Source of the DNA: Ancylobacter novellus
GTDB lineage: Bacteria > Pseudomonadota > Alphaproteobacteria > Rhizobiales > Methylopilaceae
Assembly (NCBI GenBank): GCA_003241695.1
Contig: QFPN01000001.1
Span: 62,001 to 126,000, forward strand
Reading direction: 5' to 3'
DNA length: 64,000 nucleotides
Positions 8,273-17,332 of the stretch are shown here, piece by piece. A program made the translations under genes and the position numbers. A model generated the notes under the pieces. The model had not been told where the DNA came from and did not search any database. It saw only the letters and a list, made by a program, of their open reading frames with translations. Position 1 is the stretch's first letter, and the number at the start of each line of letters is the position of its first letter.

Positions 8273-8935
8273 ATGTCCGACCAGCCGAAGCTCACGCTCT
8301 ACGCCTACTGGCGCACCTCCGCGGGCTACCGCGTAAGGGTCGCGCTCGCGCTCAAGGGGCTCTCGGCCGAGGAGCGCAACGTCGACATCGACGCCGGCGA
8401 GAACCGTTCGCCCGAATTCCTGAAGATCAACCCGATGGGCGCGGTGCCGGCCCTGGTCGCGGACGACAGGGCGCCGATCACCCAGTCGCTCGCGATCCTC
8501 GACTATCTCGAGGAGATCGCGCCCGAGCCGCCGCTGCTGCCGGCCGACCCCTGGGGCCGGGCGCGGGTCCGCTCCATCGCCGCCATGCTCGCCGCCGACA
8601 CCCATCCGTTGATCACGCCGCGGGTGCGCCGCTACCTGACCGAAGCGGGCTTCGACGCCGACCAGTGGCGCGCCTGGCAGGTGCACTGGTTCACCACCGG
8701 GCTGCAGGCGGTCGAGAAGCGCCTCGCCTCGGAGGCCGAGACCGGCGTGTTCTGCCACGGCGACAGCCCGACGATCGCCGACGTCTGCCTCGCGAGCATT
8801 CCGGCCGTGATGCAAGTGTTCAAGGTGACGGTTCCCGACATCCCGACCGTGGACCGCATCGTCGCCGCCTGCGAGGCGCTGCCGGCCTTCGCGAACGCCG
8901 ACCCCTACAGGCAGAAGGGCGCGCCGCCGAAGTGA
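8273..8935 (+). CDS. maiA: maleylacetoacetate isomerase (zeta-class GST)
   Basis: A 220-residue glutathione-dependent isomerase that turns maleylacetoacetate into fumarylacetoacetate in tyrosine/homogentisate breakdown. The N-terminal thioredoxin fold has YWRTSAGYRVRVALALKG, the family's SSxSxRVR-like active-site stretch with Thr-Ser-Ala-Gly in place of Ser-Ser-Ala-Ser. NPMGAVPALV and TQSLAILDYLEE bind glutathione. The C-terminal helical domain has FCHGDSPTIADVCLASIPAV. No other homogentisate genes are nearby. Stand-alone gene with a good start context (GGAGGCCGACCG before ATG). Confidence 0.93.
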   Translation: MSDQPKLTLYAYWRTSAGYRVRVALALKGLSAEERNVDIDAGENRSPEFLKINPMGAVPALVADDRAPITQSLAILDYLEEIAPEPPLLPADPWGRARVRSIAAMLAADTHPLITPRVRRYLTEAGFDADQWRAWQVHWFTTGLQAVEKRLASEAETGVFCHGDSPTIADVCLASIPAVMQVFKVTVPDIPTVDRIVAACEALPAFANADPYRQKGAPPK

Positions 8936-9017
8936 GGCGCGGGGACGCCTCCCCGAGGCGGGACCGCATGTGAACGTGGGCGGCCATGCGACCGGAACCA
9001 AGGCGGCGCGGCTCGCC

Positions 9018-9260
9018 GCTCCCCTCTCCCGCTTGCGAGGACTCTGCGAAGCGCCCGCTACGGATCCGCTCCCTCCCCCTTGCAGGGAGGGTGAGGGTGG
9101 GGGCGGCTCAGGATTGGGCTTCGAACGTGGGCTTAGAGCGGCTTCGTCCGCTGCGGCTCTTTCGGAACCACCCCCCACCCCCGACCCCTCCCACAAGGGG
9201 AGGGGCGAAGAGCGCTTGCGCTTGTTTTGCAAAGCCCTCGCAAGCGGGAGAAGGGGCGGC
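9018..9260. repeat. long composite palindromic repeat, copy 2
   Basis: About 243 bases with the same layout as the element at 6756: outer GCTCCCCTCTCCCGCTTGCG and GCAAGCGGGAGAAGGGGCGG, an inner pair CCTCCCCCTTGCAGGGAGGG and CCCCTCCCACAAGGGGAGGG, and a central CGAACGTGGGC followed by AGAGCGGCTTCG. It lies between maiA and the DMT permease. Confidence 0.75.
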
Positions 9261-9307
9261 CTATGTCGCGCCATAGGCGATCGCCCTCGTGAAGGCGCGC
9301 GATCGCC

Positions 9308-10153
9308 TCACCCCATCCGCATGAGCACGAGCGCCGCGACGATGACGCCGGCCGCTGCGCAGCGGCCCCATTGCAGCGGCTCCTTCAGCAGGAAGAAGGC
9401 GATCAGCGCCGCGAACAGCACGCTCGCCTCGCGCACCGCCGCGACCAGCGGGATCGGCGCGACCGTCATGGCCCAGATCACGATCCAGTAGGCGGCGAGC
9501 GACATCGTCCCGGCGGCGAGCCCCTGCGCGAGGAACGGCCGCATCGGCGCGAGACCGGCCGCGCCGCGGCGCCACAGCGCCACCAGCAGCATCGGAAAGC
9601 CGTTGACGACGAAGAGCGTCGAGGAAAAGGCGTGCGGGTCGCCGGCCGCCCGCGCGCCGAGGCCGTCGACCAGCGTGTAGCCCGCGATCATGACCGAGGT
9701 CAGCCCCGCAAAGCCGAGCGCCGCCGGGTCGAACCGCGCGCCCTTGCGGCGGCCGAGCAGGGAGATCAGCATCACGCCGCAGCCGAGCGCGAGGATGCCG
9801 AGCGCCTGCGTGGCCGACACCCGCTCCCCGATCAGCGCGACGCCGCCGAGCGCGGTGAGCAGCGGCGCGCCGCCGCGCGCGATCGGATAGACTTGGCTCA
9901 TGTCGGCCCGCCGATAGGCCTCGGTGAGCGCGAGATTGTAGCCGAGATGGAGCGCGACCGAGCCCGCGATCCACGGCCACGCTTCGGCGCGCGGCGGGCC
10001 GAAGACGAACACCCCCGGCAGCGCCGCGACCCCCGCCCCGATCGTCACCAGCACCATGGCGAGGAACGGATCGATCCTGAGCTTCAGGCAGGCGTTCCAG
10101 CCGGCGTGCATGGCCGCGGCCGCCAGAACGGCGAGGAAGACATGGGGTTCCAT
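9308..10153 (-). CDS. EamA/DMT family transporter
   Basis: A 281-residue permease with ten predicted hydrophobic helices in two EamA halves. Helix features include FLAVLAAAAMHAGWNACLK at the N-terminus, YNLALTEAYRRADMSQVYPIARGGAPLLTALGG at the end of the first half, and VREASVLFAALIAFFLLKEPL in the second. These are standard drug/metabolite transporter signatures. The substrate cannot be told. It reads toward the repeat copy 2. Confidence 0.88.
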   Translation of the reverse strand: MEPHVFLAVLAAAAMHAGWNACLKLRIDPFLAMVLVTIGAGVAALPGVFVFGPPRAEAWPWIAGSVALHLGYNLALTEAYRRADMSQVYPIARGGAPLLTALGGVALIGERVSATQALGILALGCGVMLISLLGRRKGARFDPAALGFAGLTSVMIAGYTLVDGLGARAAGDPHAFSSTLFVVNGFPMLLVALWRRGAAGLAPMRPFLAQGLAAGTMSLAAYWIVIWAMTVAPIPLVAAVREASVLFAALIAFFLLKEPLQWGRCAAAGVIVAALVLMRMG

Positions 10154-10700
10154 GACGATCCGAAGCGGACGGCTCGGGGGTGGAAATCGGCGTCCGGACG
10201 CTAGGCGCGCCCCGCCTCGAAATCAATCATAAAATCACAAAAAACCACATTAAGGGTCGACCGCCCGTTTTGGACAGCTGTCGGCGACCTGAGAAACGTC
10301 GTCTTGAAACCTGACGATTTCGGCTCCGCCCGTCCCGTCATGCCCGCGCCTCCGCGCGGGTATCTACGACTTCGGCGCAGACGGCTGCGATCCCAGGAAG
10401 TCGCGGACGCCCGCCTAGGCGGGCATGACGGCGAGCCGTCGCCCCAAGGCGCGACGTACCTCTCCATCAACGGCGCCCCGCCGGATTTCGGGCCAACGTC
10501 GAAACTCGTAGCTCCTCCCCACCATCTGACCGCCAATCTGGAGTTCAGATCGCGCGACTGGCTGGAGAGCGTCGCTTCGTCGGCACGACGTCGGCGAGCG
10601 CGGGAACCAGGAGCGTCGAGGCTGCTCGCGCGCGCGTCGAGCGCAAGCGGGCCGGAAGGCTGACGCGACCCGGCGACCGGCCGGCCGCGCCGCCGGAACG
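10154..10700. other. 547-base intergenic region
   Basis: It holds the upstream region of the DMT permease and a REP-like palindrome at 10337-10430. I see no coding pattern in the rest; frames that stay open are Arg/Ser-rich and lack a ribosome site. The stretch at 10215-10255 is AT-richer than its surroundings and could carry the permease promoter. Confidence 0.5.
10337..10430. repeat. REP-like palindromic intergenic repeat, copy B
   Basis: About 94 bases starting GTCATGCCCGCGCCTCCGCG and ending CGCCTAGGCGGGCATGACG. The middle has TATCTACGACTTCG. It follows the same outer and inner plan as the copies at 2642 and 35358. Confidence 0.7.
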
Positions 10701-11234
10701 CTACTGGCTGAACGTCGCGGTCATCGTTACGTCGAAGATCGTGCAGGACGTATTGGCGTCCATTCGGTTCCGCACGATCCAGTATTTGAAGTTGGTTTTG
10801 CCGGTCTTGGTGATCTTGACGACTTGGGTCGACGCCAGATTGGCGGCGACGCTCAACGCAGGCGTCACGGAGCCGGGCGGCGGCGGGATGCGCATCGCGA
10901 TCCGCACCGTCCCCATCCCGCCGACCTGCGGCGTCTCCTGCCCCTGGGTGATGATCCCGGTCAGGTCGACGACCCCGAGGTCTCCCTGCGCGTAGCTGTT
11001 GTACGCGCACTGCATGGAGCCGTTGACGGTCACGGTCGCCACGCCGGGGCTCGCCGCGTTGACCTCCACGATCTGGGTGAACAGCGGCGTCTCGACCGTG
11101 GGGCCGAAACTGTAAAAGCAACTTCCGTCGCCCTTCGGGCATCTCCCGGAGCGAAAGATGAGCGTTTCCGCGTAAACCGGAGACGCCGCGAGAAGCGCGG
11201 CGAACATTCCGACGAGGAACTTGACTGGGCCCAC
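10701..11234 (-). CDS. secreted hypothetical protein
   Basis: A 177-residue protein of unknown function with a clear signal peptide: KFLVGMFAALLAASPVYA followed by ETL. The GTG start was chosen because AGGGAGG lies 8 bases before it and it gives a normal signal peptide. The mature part is Thr/Val-rich beta-strand-like sequence with four cysteines (SGRCPKGDGSCF, MQCAYN, NTSCTIF), suggesting disulfides in the periplasm or outside. A spore-coat-U/pilin-like fold is possible but unproven. No operon partner. Confidence 0.65.
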   Translation of the reverse strand: MGPVKFLVGMFAALLAASPVYAETLIFRSGRCPKGDGSCFYSFGPTVETPLFTQIVEVNAASPGVATVTVNGSMQCAYNSYAQGDLGVVDLTGIITQGQETPQVGGMGTVRIAMRIPPPPGSVTPALSVAANLASTQVVKITKTGKTNFKYWIVRNRMDANTSCTIFDVTMTATFSQ

Positions 11235-11393
11235 GGCGCCGCCTCCCTGAATGAAGCGTTCGACCGTCTCTTGATTCGACGGCGCGCGACTATTCGGGGA
11301 ACTACCTATCTGAGCTGCCATTTCGCAGTCGCAGGGCCAAAAATACAGTCACACGTCGTGCGATCGACTTATGAGCGATCTGGCGACATCCAA

Positions 11394-12203
11394 TCAATCG
11401 GTTCGGGGTCGCCGATCCGCCAGCGCGCCAAGCCCATCCGCCACAAGGCAGGCCAGCCCCCTCGCCGCGAGCCCCGCTTCGAGCCGCGCGGGCGGGGCGA
11501 CGTCGACGAGGACGCCGGCGGGCGGGCGCCTGGGCGCGATCCGGGCGGGGCCGGCGCGGCCGAATTTCGACCGGTCGGCGACGAAATAGCCGCGCGCCGC
11601 GCAGTCGAGCATGACCGCCCGGGTCTCGGCCGCGCCGCGCAGGAACACTGTGACGTCGCCGTCCCAGGTCAGCCCGCCGATGCCGACGAAGGCGAGGTCC
11701 ACCCGGTAGCGCGGCAGCGTCGCCGTGACGTCCGGGCCCGTGGTCGCCTCGTCGTCGGCGTCGACCTCGCCGCCGAGCGCCACGACCTTCAGGCCCGCCC
11801 GCGCCAGCATCAGCGCATCGGCGAGCGCGGTCGCGAGCACGGTCACGTCCTTCGGCGGGGTTTTGGCGAGCCGGCTCGCGATCTCGTGCGTGGTCGCGCC
11901 GGAATCGAGCAGCACCACCATTCCGGGCTCGACCATCGCGGCGGCGAGCCGACCGACCGCGGCCTTGCCGGCGGCGTTCTCCTTCGCCCGTTCGGCGTAG
12001 GGCGGCTCCCCGACGCCCCGCTTCAGCGCGCCGCCATGGACGACGTCGAGCCGCCCCTGCGCCGCGAGCGCCTTCAGGTCGCGCCGGATGGTCTCCCGGG
12101 AGACGCCGAACCGCTCGGCGAGCTCCTCGACGCTGACGCTTTTGGCCGCCTCGACGCTCTCGACGATCTCGTGCAGGCGCCGGGCGGCGATCGGGCGTGG
12201 CAT
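11394..12203 (-). CDS. DeoR/GlpR family transcriptional regulator
   Basis: A 269-residue repressor. The N-terminal DeoR helix-turn-helix is RRLHEIVESV... with SVEELAERFGVSRETIRRDLKALAAQG at about residues 22-48. The C-terminal sugar-phosphate-sensing domain has the DSGATTHEIA loop and LAFVGIGGLTWDG, typical of the family. It starts at MPRPIAARR after GGAGGTCCCGCCG. It diverges from rppH. The effector is unknown, probably a phosphorylated sugar by family rule. Confidence 0.92.
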   Translation of the reverse strand: MPRPIAARRLHEIVESVEAAKSVSVEELAERFGVSRETIRRDLKALAAQGRLDVVHGGALKRGVGEPPYAERAKENAAGKAAVGRLAAAMVEPGMVVLLDSGATTHEIASRLAKTPPKDVTVLATALADALMLARAGLKVVALGGEVDADDEATTGPDVTATLPRYRVDLAFVGIGGLTWDGDVTVFLRGAAETRAVMLDCAARGYFVADRSKFGRAGPARIAPRRPPAGVLVDVAPPARLEAGLAARGLACLVADGLGALADRRPRTD

Positions 12204-12330
12204 CGGCGGGACCTCCGGGGGCGCGCAGCATGCGGAGCGGCCGCGCGGGTGGCAAGACCGCCTTGTCCGGCTGGCGCGCAAGCCGCATGGAGTACAATGC
12301 ACTCAGGATTGACCCCGGATTGACTGCAGT

Positions 12331-12837
12331 ATGACCCCCGGTTTGACTTATCGCCCCAATGTCGGGATCGCGCTGTTCAACCGCGCCGGCCGCGTGCTGA
12401 TCGCGCGCCGCCTGTCCGACGACGGCCCGGAGGTGATCGGTCCGGGCTTCGAATGGCAGATGCCGCAGGGCGGGATCGACGCCGGCGAAACCCCTGCAAT
12501 CGCAGCGTTCCGCGAGCTTCGGGAGGAGACCGGCGTCACGAGCGCGAGCCTGCTCGGCGTCCATCCGGACTGGCTGGCTTACGATTTCCCGCCTTATTCC
12601 GGTCCGCCGCATCGCCTCTCGGGCTTCCGCGGCCAGCGCCAGCGCTGGTTCGCCCTGCGCTTCGACGGCCTAGACGACGAGATCGACGTGACCCGCTCGA
12701 CCGAGAACGTCCCGGCGGAATTCTCCGAATGGCGCTGGGAACGGCTCGACCGCGCGGCGGAGATCGTCGCGCCGTTCAAGCGGGCGACCTACGCTGAGGT
12801 CGCGCGCGCCTTCGGGCGTTTTTCCGCTGCGGGCTGA
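12331..12837 (+). CDS. rppH: RNA pyrophosphohydrolase RppH (Nudix)
   Basis: A 168-residue enzyme that removes pyrophosphate from the 5' end of mRNA to start decay. The Nudix box GGIDAGETPAIAAFRELREETG lies near residues 48-69 and matches GX5EX7REUXEEXGU. YRPNVGIALFNRAGRVLIARR opens the fold, and the RppH-specific FRGQRQRWFALRF and EFSEWRWERLD parts are present. No clear ribosome site is visible before the ATG. The 3' end overlaps the convergent LysR gene by 49 bases. Confidence 0.93.
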   Translation: MTPGLTYRPNVGIALFNRAGRVLIARRLSDDGPEVIGPGFEWQMPQGGIDAGETPAIAAFRELREETGVTSASLLGVHPDWLAYDFPPYSGPPHRLSGFRGQRQRWFALRFDGLDDEIDVTRSTENVPAEFSEWRWERLDRAAEIVAPFKRATYAEVARAFGRFSAAG

Positions 12838-13739
12838 ATGGGTTCCGGCGCGTCCGCCGGACCGTCGCGCATCAGCTCCTGGAAGGCGATGACCGCCTTG
12901 GTGACGTAGCGGTCCTTGTGGCGCAGCGCGAAGAACCGCCGTTTCGGCAGCGCGAAGGCCGCCTCCGCCATCTTGCCCGAAGCGAGCGACGCCGCGGCCA
13001 CGAGGCGCGACATCACCGCCGCGCCGGCGTCCGCCTCGACCGCCGCGCGCACCGCCTCGTTCGACGGATAGTCGATCGCGACGTCGAGATCGTCTAGGCC
13101 GAGCCCGGCTTCCGCCGCGGCGTGCTCCAGCACTGCGCGCGTGCCGGAACCGGGCTCCCGCATGATCCAGCGCGTCTCCGTCAGGTCGCGCCCGCGCAGC
13201 GGCCTGCCGTCGGCCCAGGGGTGGCGGGGGCCGACCACCACCACGATCTCGTCGTCCGCCACCACCGTGGCCTCGAGCACCGGGTCGTCGACCTCGCCCT
13301 CGACGACGCCAAGATCCGCCTCGCCCTCGACCACCGCCGCCGCGACGGCTTCGGTGTTGGCGATGTCGAGCGTGACGGCGACGCCCGGAAAACGCTCCTG
13401 AAACGCATGGATGAAGGCCGGCAGCCAATAGCTCGCGACGGTCTGGCTCGCGGCGAGCGCGAGGCGGCCTTTCTTGAGGCCGGCGAGATCGCTCAGCACG
13501 GCCTCCGCCGCCGCGGCGCGGGCGAGCACGGCCCTCGCCTCCACGAGAAAGCTGCGGCCGGCGTCGGTCAGCACGATGCGGCGGCCGATCCGGTCGAACA
13601 GCCGGGCCGCGTAGCGCGATTCGAGCGCGGCGACTGCCGAGCTCACGGCCGACTGCGTGAGATGGAGATCGCTCGCGGCGTTGGTGACGTGCTCGCGCTC
13701 GGCGACTGCGACGAAGATGCGGAGCTGTTCGAGCGTCAC
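12789..13739 (-). CDS. LysR family transcriptional regulator
   Basis: A 316-residue regulator. The N-terminal winged HTH is VTLEQLRIFVAVAEREHVT, then AASDLHLTQSAVSSAVAALE. The effector domain starts at about residue 90 (GRLALAASQTVASYWLP). MREPGSGTRAVLEH is a loop typical of the CbbR/YeiE subgroup. A GTG start is used; the upstream in-frame stretch overlaps the SulP gene and is not protein-like. The SulP gene ends 88 bases upstream on the same strand, so the regulator may control or be co-transcribed with that transporter. Confidence 0.9.
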   Translation of the reverse strand: MTLEQLRIFVAVAEREHVTNAASDLHLTQSAVSSAVAALESRYAARLFDRIGRRIVLTDAGRSFLVEARAVLARAAAAEAVLSDLAGLKKGRLALAASQTVASYWLPAFIHAFQERFPGVAVTLDIANTEAVAAAVVEGEADLGVVEGEVDDPVLEATVVADDEIVVVVGPRHPWADGRPLRGRDLTETRWIMREPGSGTRAVLEHAAAEAGLGLDDLDVAIDYPSNEAVRAAVEADAGAAVMSRLVAAASLASGKMAEAAFALPKRRFFALRHKDRYVTKAVIAFQELMRDGPADAPEPIQPAAEKRPKARATSA

Positions 13740-13827
13740 CGAGAGGCCTTTCGAGAACCGCCCGACCGGCGGCGCGGGCCAGAGAACCGGATGCGGGCCC
13801 CGCGCGCAACCGGCCATGCTTTGCGCG

Positions 13828-15642
13828 TCATCCCGGAACGGACGTCCCGGCTCCCGTCGCCGGAAACCGTCCGCTGTCTCCCTCCTGACGGGGCGCGTCG
13901 AGGGTCGCCGAGGCCGGGCCCGGGCCGCATTCCCGGAAGATGCGCGCGGTGCAGGTCGCGCAGATCGCGGGGTCGAGGTCGGCGTAGATCCGTCCGATCG
14001 CCTGACGCTTCGACTCGAAGATGTGGTCGGAGCCGAGCCGTTCGAGAAAGCCCGACTTGCGCCAGACGTCGAGAACGGCGCTTCGCGGCCGATGGAAGTA
14101 GAGATCGCCCCCAATCAGTCTTCGCCGGACCGCCTCATGCTCCCAGAGCTCGGCGCCGGCGAGATCGATGAAGTTCATGCTTTTCGCCATGACCAGCAGA
14201 CGTTTCTGGCCGGGCCGCCGCTGCCGCATCTCATGCAGCCGGTCGCCGACATACTGCGCGGCGCCGAAATAGGGCGAACCTTCGATGCGGATGAGCTTGA
14301 GCTGCGGGCATTCGACCGGCGCGTCGAGTTCGTCGAGCGGCGTCAGCCGACGCGTCTCGGAATTGGGATCGGGCGCGAGCGCGTGAATGCGCGGGCGCGA
14401 GGTCCGGTGGAGATAGGCGACGAGCGAGCAGCCGACCCCGGTGAGGATCGCGATGTGGAACGGCGCGACCAGCATGGCGGCGAAGGTCGCCGCGGCGATC
14501 GCGAACTCCGTTCGGCTGATCCGTGCGATCTCGACGAAGCGCCGGGCGTCGAACAGGCTCCAGGCCGTGTAGGCGAGCAGCGCGGCGATGGCCGGCGTCG
14601 GGATCCGGCGCAGGATCGGCGCAGCCGCGGCCACCAGCGCGATCAGGAAAAGCGCCGAGAACACCGCGGCGAGCGGCGTCTTCGCCCCGGCCTCGAAATT
14701 CGGAACCGAACGATTGAGCGAACCGCAGGACACGTAGGAGGACGAAAGCCCGCCGGCGATGTTGGACAGTCCCTGCCCGATGAACTCGCGGTTCACGTCG
14801 ATGCGCTGGCCCGAACGGGCGGCGACCGCCTTCGCGATCGAGACCGACTGGCCGAGCGCTATCACCGCGAGCGCGCCAGCCACCGGCAGGAGCGCCGAGA
14901 GCTTCTCGAGCGGCGGAAGATGGAGGCCGAAGGACGGGACCGGGCTCGGGATGGCGCCCACCAGAGAAACGCCGATATCGCCCATCTGCCAGCGAAGCGC
15001 CTCGGACGCCGCCCAGCCCGCGAGCAGCCCGCACAGCATGAAGGGAGCGGGCCGGATCAGCCGCCGCACGGCGAAGGTCACGGCGAGCGTGACGGCTGCG
15101 ATCACGACAGCGGCCGGATTGGCCTCGCCGATCCGATGCGCGATCGCCAAGACTTCGCCGAACGGGCCGTGGAGGCCAAGGCTCTTGAGGCCTAGCAGAT
15201 CGGGCAAGGCGTAGCAGGCGATGAGCGCAGCCGCGCCGCTGGTGAAGCCGAGCAGCACGGAGGGCGACATGAAGTCTGTGAGGAAGCCGAACCTGAAGGC
15301 CCCGACCGAGAACTGGATGATCCCGACCATGATCGTGACGGCGAGCGCCAGCGCGATGTAGTCGGGGCTCCCGACCGCCGCCAGCGGCGCGAGCGCGGCG
15401 AACACCGCAAGCGAATTGGCGTTGGTCGGTCCGGACACGACATGCAGGCTCGAGCCGAACACCGCGGCGACGATAGTCGGCACGATCGCGCTGAACACGC
15501 CGTATTGCGGCGGCAGCCCGGCGAGCGTCGCGAAGGCGATGCCCTGCGGCAGCACGAGAAAGGCGCCGAGAAGTCCCGCCAGCGCGTCCGCGCGCATCGT
15601 CTGCGGGGTGACGTCCCGCTCCCACCCCGACGTCAGGCGCAT
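13828..15642 (-). CDS. SulP family inorganic anion transporter with STAS domain
   Basis: A 604-residue transporter of sulfate, bicarbonate or a similar anion. The transport domain begins near residue 20 and has LPQGIAFATLAGLPPQYGVFSA and VVSGPTNANSLAVFAAL, the SLC26/SulP signatures. A cytosolic STAS domain follows at about residues 420-550 (LIRIEGSPYFGAAQYV, SMNFIDLAGAELWEHEA). A Cys-rich tail includes ICATCTARIFRECGPG. The start at MRLTSGWERD follows TAGGGTCGCG; a start 31 codons upstream lacks a ribosome site. Confidence 0.92.
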   Translation of the reverse strand: MRLTSGWERDVTPQTMRADALAGLLGAFLVLPQGIAFATLAGLPPQYGVFSAIVPTIVAAVFGSSLHVVSGPTNANSLAVFAALAPLAAVGSPDYIALALAVTIMVGIIQFSVGAFRFGFLTDFMSPSVLLGFTSGAAALIACYALPDLLGLKSLGLHGPFGEVLAIAHRIGEANPAAVVIAAVTLAVTFAVRRLIRPAPFMLCGLLAGWAASEALRWQMGDIGVSLVGAIPSPVPSFGLHLPPLEKLSALLPVAGALAVIALGQSVSIAKAVAARSGQRIDVNREFIGQGLSNIAGGLSSSYVSCGSLNRSVPNFEAGAKTPLAAVFSALFLIALVAAAAPILRRIPTPAIAALLAYTAWSLFDARRFVEIARISRTEFAIAAATFAAMLVAPFHIAILTGVGCSLVAYLHRTSRPRIHALAPDPNSETRRLTPLDELDAPVECPQLKLIRIEGSPYFGAAQYVGDRLHEMRQRRPGQKRLLVMAKSMNFIDLAGAELWEHEAVRRRLIGGDLYFHRPRSAVLDVWRKSGFLERLGSDHIFESKRQAIGRIYADLDPAICATCTARIFRECGPGPASATLDAPRQEGDSGRFPATGAGTSVPG

Positions 15643-15839
15643 CGCGACCCTACCAGCGGCGTCAGGCGCCGCCCGTAAGAGCAGACCGATCGAATTGAGG
15701 GAAAAGCGGCCGGAAACGACATGGCAAAACATCAAGGACAGGACTTAAGAAAACGCAAGTCCCGATCTTTCAATGCTGGCTTCCGCCTGCAATTACCTAC
15801 TTTATTGGTCGGATTTAGTTTCCGCAGCCGGCGACGACG

Positions 15840-17171
15840 TCATGTGGGAACGTACCTCTTCGCGGTCGCCGCAGCGTCGCCCACCACGGCCGCGTTCGCC
15901 TGCAACCTCAGGCCGAAGATCGCGACCATCATGAAGAACCAGAGCGGACTGCCCGACTGGAAGAACACGCTCTCGATGCATGCCTGGAACAGTCCATAGA
16001 GCCAGACCCTGACGAAGAAGGTGGTCAGCGCCGGATTGTTGCCGTTGCCTTCGGCGCGGGACACGTCCCGAAGCGGAAGGAACAACACCCAGATCAGCGT
16101 CAGCAGCAGGCCGGGCGCGCCTGTCGTGAGCATCGCGTCCAGATAGCCGTTGTGGCCGTTGAAGGCCGCGTAGGCCCAGTCCTCGCCGCGGCCCGCGCGG
16201 GCGAGCATCGCGTCGGTCTGCCAGAACATCTGGAAGCCGTAGCCCGTGAGCGGACGGTCCGCGAGCGCCGCGACGCCCACGCTCCAGACGTCCGACCGGT
16301 TGGTGAAGGTCGGGTCGACGCCGAGGCCCTCCACCAGTTCGCGGATCGCCGGAGACCCGGCCGCGCCGAGCGCAACGAAGTTGAACATGGCAACGCCCCC
16401 GACCGCGATCGGGATACGCGTGATCGGCCACCGCTCGAACATCCAGGCGATGACGAGCACCGCCGGCAACGACGCCGTCGCCGATTTGCCGCCGGTGTGG
16501 GCGAGGAAGACGAGCGCCCCGACCACGATGAGACCGCCCTGAACGCGCAGACCCATGCGCCGGACGAACAGGCCGACGAAGGCCAGCAGCGCCATCACGG
16601 CGGCGGCCACGTTCTTGTGGACGAAGTGGCCGCGCCAGAGACCGACATTCATCGGCTCGCGGATCTCGTCCGCCTGATGGATGGCGTAGCGCGGCATGAA
16701 GGCCACGCCCCAATAGGCCAAGGCGAGCGTCGCAAGCGCCGCGAAGGCGAGCAGCCGCGCGAACTGACGATCGGTCCGTGGCAGCAGGAGGAACATGCCG
16801 GCGTTGCCGATCGTGAGCGCCGCGAGAACGACCTGCTTCAGCGCCCTCGTCGGATACGGCGAGATCAGCGAAACCGCCACGAACCAGAACAGCATGAGGC
16901 CGAGCAGCAGACGCGGCCGCGCGATCTCCGATCGCGTCGGCGAGGAGAACCCGACGATCCAGGTGGCGGCCGTCAGGCCGAGAAACACGAGCTGGTTGAC
17001 GAGGTTCGAGCGCTCGGTCGCCGCGTCCACGGAGGTCAGCGCCGTCAGGTCGGCGAAGGGCGTCGTCGTGATGAAGAAGAACAGCAGCGTCGCGCCGAGC
17101 ACCAGCGCGCCGAAGGAGGTCGCGTCGTCTTCCGAACGGGCGGCCGGCGACGGGTCGAAAGTCGTCGTCAC
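15840..17171 (-). CDS. O-antigen ligase / Wzy-type polysaccharide polymerase
   Basis: A 443-residue multi-pass membrane protein of the Wzy_C (RfaL/ExoQ) family, which joins or polymerises lipid-linked sugar units on the periplasmic face. About eleven hydrophobic helices are visible. The large periplasmic loop, about residues 285-350, has GYGFQMFWQTDA and AAFNGHNGYLDAMLTTG, where the HNGYL motif with its His is the conserved active part. It is the last gene of the leftward polysaccharide set. With Wzx and Wzz homologues nearby, polymerase is likelier than lipid A ligase. Confidence 0.88.
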   Translation of the reverse strand: MTTTFDPSPAARSEDDATSFGALVLGATLLFFFITTTPFADLTALTSVDAATERSNLVNQLVFLGLTAATWIVGFSSPTRSEIARPRLLLGLMLFWFVAVSLISPYPTRALKQVVLAALTIGNAGMFLLLPRTDRQFARLLAFAALATLALAYWGVAFMPRYAIHQADEIREPMNVGLWRGHFVHKNVAAAVMALLAFVGLFVRRMGLRVQGGLIVVGALVFLAHTGGKSATASLPAVLVIAWMFERWPITRIPIAVGGVAMFNFVALGAAGSPAIRELVEGLGVDPTFTNRSDVWSVGVAALADRPLTGYGFQMFWQTDAMLARAGRGEDWAYAAFNGHNGYLDAMLTTGAPGLLLTLIWVLFLPLRDVSRAEGNGNNPALTTFFVRVWLYGLFQACIESVFFQSGSPLWFFMMVAIFGLRLQANAAVVGDAAATAKRYVPT

Positions 17172-17332
17172 CGCACGACCCGCAACCGGGCGGTGACCTG
17201 GTTCCGCAAGGTCTCGCTGCGAACGCCCATCGCGTCGGCTCCCGCCCTTTCGGCCAGCCGGACAGCCATCCCGGCGCTCCGTTCTAGCCGCACGTTCCGA
17301 AAGCTTCGGTTAACCGAGGCCTCGCGAACGAA

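Noticed and set aside
10201..11142. A 313-codon minus-strand frame covering the intergenic region and part of the secreted-protein gene
   Set aside because: It overlaps the signal-peptide protein out of frame and continues into a palindromic repeat, so it is unlikely to be coding.
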